NCBI RefSeq assembly: GCF_001424195.1 | Contig: NZ_LMOO01000001.1 | Location: 1,160,569 to 1,224,568 of the forward strand | Origin: Cellulomonas sp. Leaf334 | GTDB taxonomy: Bacteria > Actinomycetota > Actinomycetes > Actinomycetales > Cellulomonadaceae | Length of the DNA stretch: 64,000 nucleotides | Reading direction: 5' to 3' | Part shown: positions 17,852-26,097 of the stretch, piece by piece | Layout of the letters: the number at the start of each line of letters is the position of its first letter | Numbering within the stretch: the stretch's first letter is position 1 | Notes under the pieces: generated by a model | The model's input: the letters and a program-made list of their open reading frames with translations, nothing else | Databases searched by the model: none | Told to the model about the DNA's origin: nothing | Translations under genes and position numbers: made by a program

Positions 17852-19212
17852 CAGATGACCGTCGAGCCGTAGGTGCCGTTGCGGCGCTGGTACACAGCCC
17901 ACGTGGTCAGGCTCATCACCAGGTACAGGCCCACGATCACCCAGAGCGCGGCCTGGATGTTGCCCGTCGCCGTCGTGGAGATGGCGAACCCCCGCGGGAT
18001 GAGGAAGCCGCCGAACGCTCCGATCGCACCGGCGATGCCGAGGCAGCCGGCCGCGGCCTTCGCGCGCCGGGCGCGGTCCTCGTCGTCCGTCGCCCCGAAC
18101 CGGAAGACCGCGGGGATCATCCGGTAGACGGAGCCGTTGCCGGCGCCCGTGGCGACGAAGAGCACGAGGAACGAGACCAGGAACGGCCAGAAGGCGTGGG
18201 CGCGCAGCGCGAAGATCGCGCACACCACCCCGGTCGCCATGACGGCGAACGCCCCGATGGTGACCCGGGCGCCGCCCAGCTTGTCGGCGAGGATCCCACC
18301 GAGCGGTCGGGCGATGGACCCGACGAGCGCACCCGCGAACGCGATCGTGATGGTGACCTCGGGGAACGTGTTCGCCAGCAGCAGCGGGAACGCCCCGGAG
18401 AAGCCGATGAACGAGCCGAAGGTGCCGATGTAGATGAACGAGATGATCCAGGTGTTCCGGGACCGGGCGGCGACGCCGTAGGCCCGCGGGTCCGCCTTCG
18501 CGTTGGACAGGTTGTCCATGTAGCGCCACGCCAGCAGCGCCGCGATCAGGATGAGCGGCACGAACATGAAGCCGGCCCACTGGAGCTGCATGCCCGCACC
18601 GACGACGACGACGATCGGCACGGCCCACTGCACCGCGGCGGTGCCGATGTTGCCGCCCGCCGCGTTCAGTCCGAGCGCGCGGCCCTTCTCCTTCTCCGGG
18701 TAGAAGAACGAGATGTTCGCCATCGACGAGGCGAAGTTGCCACCGCCGAGACCCGCGAGCGCGGCGACCGCGAGCAGGACGGGGAAGCCGAGCTCCGGGT
18801 TCTGGACGGCCACGCCCAGCGCGACGGTCGGGAGGAGGAGCAGGAGCGCGGACACGATGGTCCAGTTGCGGCCGCCGAAGATCGGCACCGCGAACGTGTA
18901 CGGGATCCGCAGCGTGGCGCCGACGAGGGTGGGCAGCGCGATCAGCCAGAACATCTGGTCGACGGTCAGGACGAAGCCGGCGTCGGGCAGCCGCGGGACG
19001 ACGATGCTCCAGAGCGCCCAGACGGCGAAGCCGAGGAACTCGGCGAAGATCGACAGGCCCAGGTTCCGCCGGGCGATCACCCGGCCGACGGAGGCCCACT
19101 GGCCCTCGTCCTCCGGGTTCCAGCCGTCGATCCAGCGTCCAGGGCGGTGGGTGAGCGGCGCGGCGTCGAGTACGGGGGCAGTGCTGGCGTCGGTGATGAC
19201 CTGTGGCGCCAT
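17851..19212 (-). CDS. narK: Nitrate/nitrite transporter, NarK type
   Basis: 453 residues, major facilitator with about 12 membrane segments. The nitrate-signature glycine-rich motifs of the family are visible: AALAGLGGGNFASSMANIS and later GAGNGSVYRMIP. It imports nitrate for the reductase encoded next. Start set at the ATG behind GGAGGTCCCC; a possible upstream in-frame start at 19302 would cross the promoter. First gene of the three-gene nitrate operon. Confidence 0.93.
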   Translation of the reverse strand: MAPQVITDASTAPVLDAAPLTHRPGRWIDGWNPEDEGQWASVGRVIARRNLGLSIFAEFLGFAVWALWSIVVPRLPDAGFVLTVDQMFWLIALPTLVGATLRIPYTFAVPIFGGRNWTIVSALLLLLPTVALGVAVQNPELGFPVLLAVAALAGLGGGNFASSMANISFFYPEKEKGRALGLNAAGGNIGTAAVQWAVPIVVVVGAGMQLQWAGFMFVPLILIAALLAWRYMDNLSNAKADPRAYGVAARSRNTWIISFIYIGTFGSFIGFSGAFPLLLANTFPEVTITIAFAGALVGSIARPLGGILADKLGGARVTIGAFAVMATGVVCAIFALRAHAFWPFLVSFLVLFVATGAGNGSVYRMIPAVFRFGATDDEDRARRAKAAAGCLGIAGAIGAFGGFLIPRGFAISTTATGNIQAALWVIVGLYLVMSLTTWAVYQRRNGTYGSTVI

Positions 19213-19252
19213 GGGGACCTCCGGGAGGGCGGGGGGTGCTGGGTCGACGCCG

Positions 19253-19273
19253 ACGTTAGGCAGCGGATGTTTC
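19253..19273 (-). promoter_or_regulatory. narK promoter block shared with nirB
   Basis: Minus-strand block matching the nirB block (11159-11179) at 18 of 21 bases. TAACGT at 19253-19258 is a good -10 box about 40 bases before the narK ATG; GAAAC lies near -30. Spacing from block to start codon is almost the same in both operons, which supports a common regulator of nitrate and nitrite reduction. Confidence 0.6.
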
Positions 19274-19342
19274 GGCCGACCTGTCCGAACGGTTGCGCGC
19301 ACGGTTCATTTCGCGCACCGGGCGCGGCGCGACCCTGTGAGA

Positions 19343-20395
19343 TCAGACCAGCGGACGGACCCTGACCTGCTCGGACGGGACGTTCAGCCGGAGCTCGGCA
19401 CCCACACGCAGGGCGAGGGCCGCAGCCTGTGCGGGCGGGAGATCGACGAGCACGTCCCCGCTGGTCCGGACGCGCACCCCCGTGGTGCCCGGCTCGAGGT
19501 CGATCACCCGCGCCGGCCAGCCGTCGCCGACGACGACGGCCCCTGGAGGGAAGGTCACCTGCGCCCGGCCGCCCGCCTCCCGGGCGCCGCACGGGACCAG
19601 GACACCGTCAGGACCCTGGAGCGCGGTGGTGCCGTCGGGCTGCGTCACGAGCCGCCCGACGACGAGGTTCACGCCCGCGAGCGCAGCGGTGAACGGGTGC
19701 ACGGGGTCGGTGAGCACGTCGAGCGGGCGACCCTGCTCCACGACCTGCCCGTCGTGCAGCACGACGACCCGGTCGGCGAGGGTCACCGCGTCGAGCACGT
19801 CGTGCGTGACCAGCACGGTGGCGGTGCGCGTCCGGCGGACCTGCTCGCGGACCACGTCCCGCAGCTCGGCCGCGGTGCGCACGTCCAGCTGCGCGAACGG
19901 TTCGTCCAGCAGGAGCACCGCGGGCTCGGCGGCGAGCGCCCGGGCGAGCGCGACCCGTTGGCGCTGCCCGCCCGACAGTGCGTCGGGACGCCGTTCGGAC
20001 AGCCCGCCGAGGCCGACCGCCGTCAGCCACGCGTCCGCGACCCGTCGCGCCTCGGCGGCGGGCACCCCGGCCGCCCGCGGGCCGAACGCGACGTTCTGGC
20101 GGGCGCTCAGGTGCGGGAACACCAACGGGTCCTGCCCGAGCAGCCCGATCGAGCGGCGTTCGGGGCGCACAGCCGTCTCCACGTGGTCGTCGCGCACGGC
20201 GGACAGCGTCCGCTCCCCCACCCGGACCACGCCGTAGGACGGCAGGAGGTGCCCGGCGAGCACCGCGAGGAGGGTGGACTTGCCCGCACCGTTGGGGCCG
20301 AGGATGGCGACGACCTCCCCGGGGTGGGCCGCGAACGTCACGTCCAGCGTGAACGCGCGACGGCGGACGACGACCTCCGCGTGCAGGGAGGTCAT
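19343..20395 (-). CDS. modC: Molybdate ABC transporter ATP-binding protein
   Basis: 350 residues. ABC ATPase with Walker A GPNGAGKST, signature LSGGQRQRVALARALA, Walker B VLLLDEPFAQLD and the switch His in VTHD. A C-terminal TOBE/Mop-like region (about 265-350) is typical of ModC, which binds molybdate or tunes the pump. ATG overlaps the modB stop as ATGA. Last gene of the regulator-modABC operon. Confidence 0.93.
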   Translation of the reverse strand: MTSLHAEVVVRRRAFTLDVTFAAHPGEVVAILGPNGAGKSTLLAVLAGHLLPSYGVVRVGERTLSAVRDDHVETAVRPERRSIGLLGQDPLVFPHLSARQNVAFGPRAAGVPAAEARRVADAWLTAVGLGGLSERRPDALSGGQRQRVALARALAAEPAVLLLDEPFAQLDVRTAAELRDVVREQVRRTRTATVLVTHDVLDAVTLADRVVVLHDGQVVEQGRPLDVLTDPVHPFTAALAGVNLVVGRLVTQPDGTTALQGPDGVLVPCGAREAGGRAQVTFPPGAVVVGDGWPARVIDLEPGTTGVRVRTSGDVLVDLPPAQAAALALRVGAELRLNVPSEQVRVRPLV

Positions 20396-21189
20396 GCCGG
20401 CCGCCCCGGCCGCCAGGCGCGCGCCGCGAGCAGTACCGCGACCGCGGTGACCACGAGCAGCAGGGACAGGGCGACAGCGGTCCCCTGCGTCACGCCCGCG
20501 CCGTTGAACGCCGAGTAGATGGCCAGCGGCATCGTCTGGGTGACGCCCGGCGAGTTGCCGGCGAACAGGGCGGTCGCGCCGAACTCGCCGAGCGCCCGAG
20601 CGAAGCACAGGACCGTCCCGCTGATCAGCCCCGGACGTACGAGCGGGAGGGTGATCCGCCGCAGGACGGTCCAGCGCCCGGCGCCGAGGCTCGCGGCGAC
20701 GACGTCGAACCGGGTGCCCGCCGTGCGCAGCGACCCCTCGACGCTCAGCACGAGGAACGGCATCGCGACGAAGGCCTGCGCGATGACGACGGCCGCCGTG
20801 GTGAACGGGATGGTGATGCCGAACCAGGCGTCGAGGGACGCGCCGACGAGACCGCGCCGGCCGAGCAGGTAGAGCAGCGCGATGCCGCCGACGGTCGGGG
20901 GCAGCACGAGCGGCAGCGTGACCAGGGCGCGCAGCACGTCGGCGGGCCAGCCGTCGGCGCGCGCGAGGACGACGGCGAGCGGCACCCCCAGCACCAGGCA
21001 GACGCCGGTCGCGACGACCGACGTCGACAGCGACAGCCGCAGCGCGTCCAGCGCGGCGGGCGTCGTGATGTCCGCGGGCAGCGTCGACCAGTCGGCGCGG
21101 AGCACCAGCGCGACGACCGGCAGGACGAGGAGCCCGGCCGCGAGGGCCGCGGGTGGCCACAGGAGACGCGGGACGCCGTTCGTCCTCAC
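20392..21189 (-). CDS. modB: Molybdate ABC transporter permease
   Basis: 265 residues with about six membrane segments. The binding-protein-dependent permease motif (EAA loop) is seen around ASLGAGRWTVLRRITLPLV, and RALGEFGATALFAGN is characteristic of ModB. GTG start overlaps the modA stop (GTGA), so the protein is translated coupled to its binding protein. Confidence 0.93.
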   Translation of the reverse strand: MRTNGVPRLLWPPAALAAGLLVLPVVALVLRADWSTLPADITTPAALDALRLSLSTSVVATGVCLVLGVPLAVVLARADGWPADVLRALVTLPLVLPPTVGGIALLYLLGRRGLVGASLDAWFGITIPFTTAAVVIAQAFVAMPFLVLSVEGSLRTAGTRFDVVAASLGAGRWTVLRRITLPLVRPGLISGTVLCFARALGEFGATALFAGNSPGVTQTMPLAIYSAFNGAGVTQGTAVALSLLLVVTAVAVLLAARAWRPGRPA

Positions 21190-21944
21190 GGCGCGGTGAA
21201 CCCGAGCTCGCTCAGGATCTGCTGCCCCTCGGCGGACAGGACGAGGTCCACGAACGCCTGCGCGACGGCGCTGTCCTCGAGCACGACGACCGGGTACTCG
21301 TTGACGGCGGTGGCCGCCTCGGGGAACTCGACGCCCTCGACCGTGTCACCGGCCGCGAGCACGTCGGTCCGGTACACGAGGCCCGCGTCGGCGTCGCCGG
21401 TCTGCACCTTGGTGAGCACGGCCTTGACGTTCTGCTCCTCGCTGACCGGGGTCAGGGTCAGCCCGTCGAGGACGACGTGCGCGGCCGTCCCGCAGGGCAC
21501 CTGCACCGCGCAGAGCACCACCGTGCCGCCGGACGTCGACAGCGCAGCGAGGTCGGCGAGCGAGTCGATCCCGAGCGGGTTGCCGGGTGCGACGACGATG
21601 ACGAGCGAGTTCGTCGTGAACACCGTCGGCGTGCCGTCGGCGAGGCCCGCGTCCGTCACCGCGCGCATCGTCTCGAGGTCCGCCGAGGCGAACACGTCGG
21701 CCGCCGCCCCGCCGACGAGCTGGGTGGCCAGCGTGGCCGAGCCGTCGTAGGTCGTCGGGTGCACCGTGACCCCCGGGTGCTGTGCCGAGAGCTCCTCGCC
21801 GATCGCGTCGAACGCGCCCTGGAGCGAGGCGGCGGCGAACACGGTCAGCTCGCCGTCGAGGCCCTCGGCCGGCGGTGCGGTGGCCGAGCAGCCGGCGAGC
21901 ACGAGGACGACCGCGGCCCCTGCGGCGGCCACGGGAGCCCTCAC
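21186..21944 (-). CDS. modA: Molybdate-binding lipoprotein
   Basis: 252 residues. Lipoprotein signal with LAGC, then the ModA periplasmic-binding fold starting LTVFAAASLQGAFD, with VFASAD and TNSLVIVV later, as usual in ModA. The start is the GTG that overlaps the stop of the upstream regulator (GTGA); a longer upstream reading frame would read through the regulator gene in another frame and is rejected. It delivers molybdate to ModBC. Confidence 0.93.
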   Translation of the reverse strand: MRAPVAAAGAAVVLVLAGCSATAPPAEGLDGELTVFAAASLQGAFDAIGEELSAQHPGVTVHPTTYDGSATLATQLVGGAAADVFASADLETMRAVTDAGLADGTPTVFTTNSLVIVVAPGNPLGIDSLADLAALSTSGGTVVLCAVQVPCGTAAHVVLDGLTLTPVSEEQNVKAVLTKVQTGDADAGLVYRTDVLAAGDTVEGVEFPEAATAVNEYPVVVLEDSAVAQAFVDLVLSAEGQQILSELGFTAP

Positions 21945-22345
21945 CGCTGCGCCCGCGGGGTCTCGACGAGCACCGTCGTGGCCTTGACGACGGCGACCGC
22001 GCGGGAGCCGACCTCGAGCCCGAGCTCGCGCACGGCCTCGGTGGACATGAGCGACACCAGCCGGAACGGCCCTGCCTGGAGCTCGACCTGGGACATCACC
22101 GTGTCCGACAGGATCCCGGTGACCAGACCGGGCAGGCGGTTGCGCGCCGAGCTGGAGCCGGCCGCAGGGTCGTCGGGCGTCCTCGCGCGCTCGACGGCCA
22201 ACGCCGCCAGGTCGGTTCCCGCGATCACGCTCCTGCCCGCGTCGTCGTCGGCGGCGGCAAGGGCGCCCGAGTCCACCCACCGGCGCACGGTGTCATCGCT
22301 CACGCCCAGCAGCTCGGCGGCCTCGCTGATCCGATAGGTGGTCAC
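21941..22345 (-). CDS. ModE-like regulator: excisionase-type HTH plus Mop (molybdate-binding) domain
   Basis: 134 residues from the GTG at 22345. N-terminal MerR/excisionase helix-turn-helix (YRISEAAELLGVSDDTVRRWVDSG) and a C-terminal TOBE/Mop domain (about 70-130) of the kind that binds molybdate. This architecture is a short alternative to ModE. It heads the modABC operon, so it probably senses molybdate and controls its own operon. The GTG is chosen because a complete promoter ends 6 bases before it, giving a leaderless message. A longer reading frame to 22414 would need to overlap that promoter. Confidence 0.85.
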   Translation of the reverse strand: MTTYRISEAAELLGVSDDTVRRWVDSGALAAADDDAGRSVIAGTDLAALAVERARTPDDPAAGSSSARNRLPGLVTGILSDTVMSQVELQAGPFRLVSLMSTEAVRELGLEVGSRAVAVVKATTVLVETPRAQR

Positions 22346-22351
22346 TGAGGG

Positions 22352-22380
22352 ATAGTAGATCCGCAGGTGCGGCTTGTCAG
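22352..22380 (-). promoter_or_regulatory. Complete promoter with palindromic spacer before the ModE-like gene
   Basis: On the minus strand: -35 CTGACA (22375-22380), 17-base spacer, -10 TACTAT (22352-22357), 6 bases, then the GTG. The spacer contains the palindrome CCGCACCTGCGG (22361-22372). A regulator bound there would block RNA polymerase, so this is a good candidate operator for autoregulation. Confidence 0.7.
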
Positions 22381-22431
22381 CGCGGTCCATGCCGCGGATG
22401 CGGAAGTCGGGCATCAGTCCAGTCGAAGCAG

Positions 22432-22437
22432 TAGCGT
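22432..22437 (+). promoter_or_regulatory. -10 box TAGCGT for ppk2
   Basis: TAGCGT ends 6 bases before the ATG at 22444 and there is no ribosome site, indicating a leaderless transcript. It is divergent from the molybdate operon promoter 75 bases away. Confidence 0.55.
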
Positions 22438-22443
22438 CCGGTC

Positions 22444-23289
22444 ATGACGAAGAAGTCCGGCAAGAAGAAGAACAAGGACAAGATCTCCAACGACGTCTAC
22501 GAGGCCGAGCTGTTCCGCCTCCAGGCCGAGCTGGTCAAGGTGCAGCTGTGGGCGCAGGCCACAGGCGCCCGGGTGGTCGTCCTCTTCGAGGGTCGCGACG
22601 CCGCCGGCAAGGGCGGCACCATCAAACGGATCTCGGAGTACCTCAGCCCTCGCGTCGTCCGCATCGCCGCCCTCCCGACGCCGACCGAGCGCGAGAAGAC
22701 GCAGTGGTACTACCAGCGCTACGTCGCGCACCTGCCGGCCGCGGGCGAGGTCGTCCTGTTCGACCGCTCCTGGTACAACCGCGCCGGCGTCGAGCGCGTC
22801 ATGGGTTTCTGCACGCCGCAGGAGTACACCCGGTTCATGCGGCAGACGCCGATCTTCGAGCAGATGCTCATCGAGGACGGCATCCTGCTGCGCAAGTACT
22901 GGTTCTCGGTCTCCGACCACGAGCAGCTCAAGCGCTTCCGGTCCCGCCTCAACGACCCGGTGCGGCAGTGGAAGCTGAGCCCGATGGACACCGCGTCCCT
23001 GAGCCGCTGGGAGGACTACTCCAAGGCGAAGGACGAGATGCTCGTGCACACCGACGTCCCGGCGAGCCCGTGGTTCATCGTGGAGTCCGACATCAAGAAG
23101 CACGCCCGCCTGAACATGATCAGCCACCTGCTCTCGACCATCCCGTACACGGACGTCCCGCGCGAGAAGGTCGTGCTGCCCGACCGGCCGGCGGCCTCGA
23201 ACGGCTACGAGCGTCCGCCGCGCGAGCTGTCGACCTACGTCCCCGACCACGTCACCGCGCTGCTGGGCGACCCGGAGAAGCACATCTGA
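22444..23289 (+). CDS. ppk2: Polyphosphate kinase 2
   Basis: 281 residues, single-domain PPK2, which transfers phosphate from polyphosphate to nucleoside diphosphates. Walker A-like EGRDAAGKGG at about 40-49, the DRSWYNRAG motif near 105-115, and the lid region following. The Lys-rich N-terminus (KKSGKKKNKDK) is a basic tail. Length and motifs fit class I, which prefers diphosphates, but specificity is inferred. Leaderless promoter directly upstream. Confidence 0.93.
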   Translation: MTKKSGKKKNKDKISNDVYEAELFRLQAELVKVQLWAQATGARVVVLFEGRDAAGKGGTIKRISEYLSPRVVRIAALPTPTEREKTQWYYQRYVAHLPAAGEVVLFDRSWYNRAGVERVMGFCTPQEYTRFMRQTPIFEQMLIEDGILLRKYWFSVSDHEQLKRFRSRLNDPVRQWKLSPMDTASLSRWEDYSKAKDEMLVHTDVPASPWFIVESDIKKHARLNMISHLLSTIPYTDVPREKVVLPDRPAASNGYERPPRELSTYVPDHVTALLGDPEKHI

Positions 23290-23333
23290 CTCGACCGTTG
23301 CATCCGGCCCGATCACCTGCGACCTTGAGCGGC

Positions 23334-24710
23334 ATGTCGGCGACCTCCACCAGCCCGGGGCCGAACCTGCGCGTCTCGCTGCCCGGCCTCCAACCGTCCG
23401 TCAAGGACTTCCTCACCAACGAGGCCGGCAGCGCCGTCTACCTGCTGGCCGCCACCGTCGTCGCCCTCGTCTGGGTCAACTCCCCGTTCGCCGACTCCTA
23501 CGAGGCCCTCTGGCACACCACCGCGGGCTTCCACGTCGGGACCTGGGGCATCGACCTCGACCTGCACCACTGGGTCAACGACGCGGCGATGGCGATCTTC
23601 TTCGCGGTGGTCGGCCTGGAGATCAGCCGCGAGGCCACCACCGGCGACCTGCGGGACAGGCGCACCGTCGCCGTCCCCGTGCTCGGCGCGCTCGGCGGCC
23701 TCCTGGTCCCTGTGCTGATCTTCCTGGCGTTCAACGGCGGGACGGACGCCGCGCACGGGTGGGGCGTCGTGATGTCGACGGACACCGCGTTCCTCGTCGG
23801 CATCCTCGCCCTGTTCGGGCCCAAGTGCCCCGACCGGCTGCGGCTGTTCCTGCTCACGCTCGCGATCGTCGACGACATCGGTGCGATCACCGTGATGTCG
23901 ATCTTCTACACCGACGAGGTCGACATGGCCGCCCTCGCCCTGGCGGCGGGGATCGTCGTCGGGATCCTCGCCCTCCGCTGGTTGAAGGTGTGGCAGCTCG
24001 CGCCGTACGTCGTCGCGGGGATCGCCCTGTGGTTCGCCGTGCAGGCCTCCGGGGTGCACGCGACGCTCGCCGGCGTGATCGTCGGCCTGCTCGTCCCCGC
24101 CCGGCCGCCGGACCAGCGGACCATCGACGAGGTCGCCGGGTACGGGCGCAAGCTCATGGCCGACGCCACGGCCGAGCGCGAGCACCTCGCCGAGCTCGCA
24201 GCGCGGGCCGCCGTGCCGACGAGCGACCGGCTGCAGCGCCTCCTGCACCCGTGGAGCGCGTTCGTCGTGGTGCCCCTGTTCGGCCTGGCCAACGCCGGGA
24301 TCCAGCTGGACCTGGAGTCCCTGCAGGCCGCTGCGCAGTCCCGCCTGGCCATCGGCGTCGCCGTCGCGCTCGTGCTCGGCAACGCGATCGGCATCACCGG
24401 CGCCGCCACCCTGGCGCTGCGGCTCGGGCTCGGGGAGCTGCCCGGGCGCGTCCGCTGGGGGCACCTGCTCGGCGGCGCCGTCCTCGCCGGCATCGGGTTC
24501 ACGATCTCCCTGTTCATCGCCGAGCTCGCGTTCGACGACCCGCAGCACCTGGAGAACGCCAAGATCGGCATCCTCGCCGGGTCGCTCACCGCCGCGGTGC
24601 TCGGGTCGGTCCTGCTGCGGTGGCTCGGCGAGAAGCTCCCGCTGTGCTCCCCGCTCAGCGACGCGCCCCCACCCCTGCCCCCGCTGCCGTGGCGGGCACC
24701 GGCCGGGTGA
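23334..24710 (+). CDS. nhaA: Na+/H+ antiporter NhaA
   Basis: 458 residues, about 12 membrane segments. The paired aspartates of the ion site are in LAIVDDIGAI, and STDTAFLVGILALFG is conserved. N- and C-terminal tails are longer than in the E. coli protein (388 residues), as often in actinobacteria; the C-terminus is proline-rich. Exchanges protons for sodium across the membrane. ATG start 44 bases after ppk2 without a clear ribosome site. Confidence 0.94.
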   Translation: MSATSTSPGPNLRVSLPGLQPSVKDFLTNEAGSAVYLLAATVVALVWVNSPFADSYEALWHTTAGFHVGTWGIDLDLHHWVNDAAMAIFFAVVGLEISREATTGDLRDRRTVAVPVLGALGGLLVPVLIFLAFNGGTDAAHGWGVVMSTDTAFLVGILALFGPKCPDRLRLFLLTLAIVDDIGAITVMSIFYTDEVDMAALALAAGIVVGILALRWLKVWQLAPYVVAGIALWFAVQASGVHATLAGVIVGLLVPARPPDQRTIDEVAGYGRKLMADATAEREHLAELAARAAVPTSDRLQRLLHPWSAFVVVPLFGLANAGIQLDLESLQAAAQSRLAIGVAVALVLGNAIGITGAATLALRLGLGELPGRVRWGHLLGGAVLAGIGFTISLFIAELAFDDPQHLENAKIGILAGSLTAAVLGSVLLRWLGEKLPLCSPLSDAPPPLPPLPWRAPAG

Positions 24711-24728
24711 GGGCGCGTCGGCGTCGGC

Positions 24729-25124
24729 TCACTCCGCGACGATGTCCCGACCGTGGAGCGTCAGCGCCCAGATGACGAAGACGTCGAGCGCGATGATGAC
24801 GACGGCCCAGACCGGGTAGTACGGCAGCCAGATGAAGTTGAGGATGAGGCTCAGGCTGGCCACGAGCACACCGACGATCCGAGCCCACACGGCGCCGCTG
24901 AGCACGAAGAAGCCAGCCACGGCCACGAGCAGGCCGACGAGGATGTGGATCCACCCCCACGTCGTCACGTCGAACTCGAACACCCACTCCGCGCCGACCA
25001 CGTAGAAGGTGTCGTTGAGGACGGCCACGAGCCCTTGGAGGGCGTGCAGGACGCCGATGACGATCAACATCGTCGCCGCGAAGACGGTCATGCCGACGGC
25101 AAGGCTGCTGCGTTGTTCAGTCAC
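24729..25124 (-). CDS. Small four-helix membrane protein (DUF7144-like)
   Basis: 131 residues with four hydrophobic helices and conserved-looking GVLHALQGLVAVLND, TTWGWIHILVGLLV and LNFIWLPYYPVWAVVIIALDVFVIWAL. These match a widespread actinobacterial small membrane protein group of unknown function. GTG start. Convergent with nhaA with an 18-base gap and no obvious terminator. The 230 bases upstream (25125-25354) show no gene. Confidence 0.75.
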   Translation of the reverse strand: MTEQRSSLAVGMTVFAATMLIVIGVLHALQGLVAVLNDTFYVVGAEWVFEFDVTTWGWIHILVGLLVAVAGFFVLSGAVWARIVGVLVASLSLILNFIWLPYYPVWAVVIIALDVFVIWALTLHGRDIVAE

Positions 25125-25354
25125 GATCGGATTCCTTCCAGAACGGTCGGAGGTGCGGGATCGACGATCGGGCGGCGAACAGCCCGCTCAGCAGGATCAT
25201 TGCGGACGAACCGGGCGTCGGACCAGCACCATCGCGCGTTCGGGCAGCGCCGCGTCCCGGGCACCCGGCCGTCACGTCGTGATCACCCCGCCGTAGCCCG
25301 CCCGGAACATGAGTGCGCCACGATGCGCTGTGTCTCACCCGTTCGAGGGAAAGT

Positions 25355-25648
25355 GTGGCCCCGCCCGTGCTCAAGAAGTCCCGCTCCACCGCCTCCGCCA
25401 CGTGCACGCTGACGTTCTTCCTGCCGACGACCGCGCTCGACGGGCCGGTGAGCGTGGTCGGCTCCTTCAACGACTGGACGCCCGGGCTGCACCCGTTGCG
25501 TCGACGCTCCAACGGGACGGCCAGCACGTCCGTGACCGTGCCCGTCGGCGAGACCGTCCGGTTCCGCTACCTCGGCGAGCAGGGCCGCTGGTTCGACGAC
25601 GCCGACGCGGACGAGATCACCGCGGACGGCTCCGTGGTGCACGCGTGA
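25355..25648 (+). CDS. Small isoamylase early-set (glycogen-binding-like) domain protein
   Basis: About 97 residues, made of one AMPK-beta/CBM48-like early-set domain: LTFFLPTTAL, VVGSFNDWTPGLHPL, and FRYLGEQGRWFDDADAD. Such domains bind alpha-glucans such as glycogen. Start uncertain: the GTG at 25355 follows a GAGGGA site; GTG 25367 and ATG 25313 are alternatives. Its stop overlaps the next GTG (GTGA), so the pair is translated together. Confidence 0.75.
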   Translation: MAPPVLKKSRSTASATCTLTFFLPTTALDGPVSVVGSFNDWTPGLHPLRRRSNGTASTSVTVPVGETVRFRYLGEQGRWFDDADADEITADGSVVHA

Positions 25649-26025
25649 AGTCCGCCTATCTCGTGTCGCTCGGCGAGTCGTTCGAGGTCGACGTCCTGCA
25701 GGTCGCGCGGACGTTGGGCGCCGACGTGCGGGAGGATGTCGCACAGCTCCGCGACGACCAGGACCGGCTCGTCACGGTCTTCGGCGGACTGGGCCAGGAC
25801 AGCGCGTCGGACTGGCGCGAGGGCCTGTCTGCGGCCCCGGGTTCAGGGCCGCTGGCCGACCTGAGCACGGCCGGGGCCGTGTCGATCGAGTGCAGGTGGG
25901 AGGACCTGTTCGTCTCCTTCGTCGGCCGGCTCGCCGAGCTCCTGCCGAGCCCGTCATGGGTCGTGGACGGCGACGGTGTCGTCTGGCCGGCCACCCAGGT
26001 GGATCCGAGCGCCGTGCGGCTCTGA
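25645..26025 (+). CDS. Unknown small protein coupled to the early-set gene
   Basis: 126 residues; no family recognised. No signal peptide or membrane segment; it is acidic, with strands such as SAYLVSLGESFEVDV and a C-terminal WVVDGDGVVWPATQ. The GTG start overlaps the preceding stop, so expression is tied to the early-set protein and it may be its partner. Coding bias matches neighbours. Confidence 0.65.
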   Translation: MKSAYLVSLGESFEVDVLQVARTLGADVREDVAQLRDDQDRLVTVFGGLGQDSASDWREGLSAAPGSGPLADLSTAGAVSIECRWEDLFVSFVGRLAELLPSPSWVVDGDGVVWPATQVDPSAVRL

Positions 26026-26097
26026 CCGTGCGGCGCCGTTCCGGTACGGCTCACGCGGTGCTTTCGGGAACCACCTCGCACGGCTGCCCGGGGCTGG

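Noticed and set aside
26026..26097. Terminator between the convergent 25645 and ThrE genes
   Set aside because: Only long-distance 7-8 base arms (CCGTGCG/CGCACGG) with a 45-base loop; too weak to annotate.
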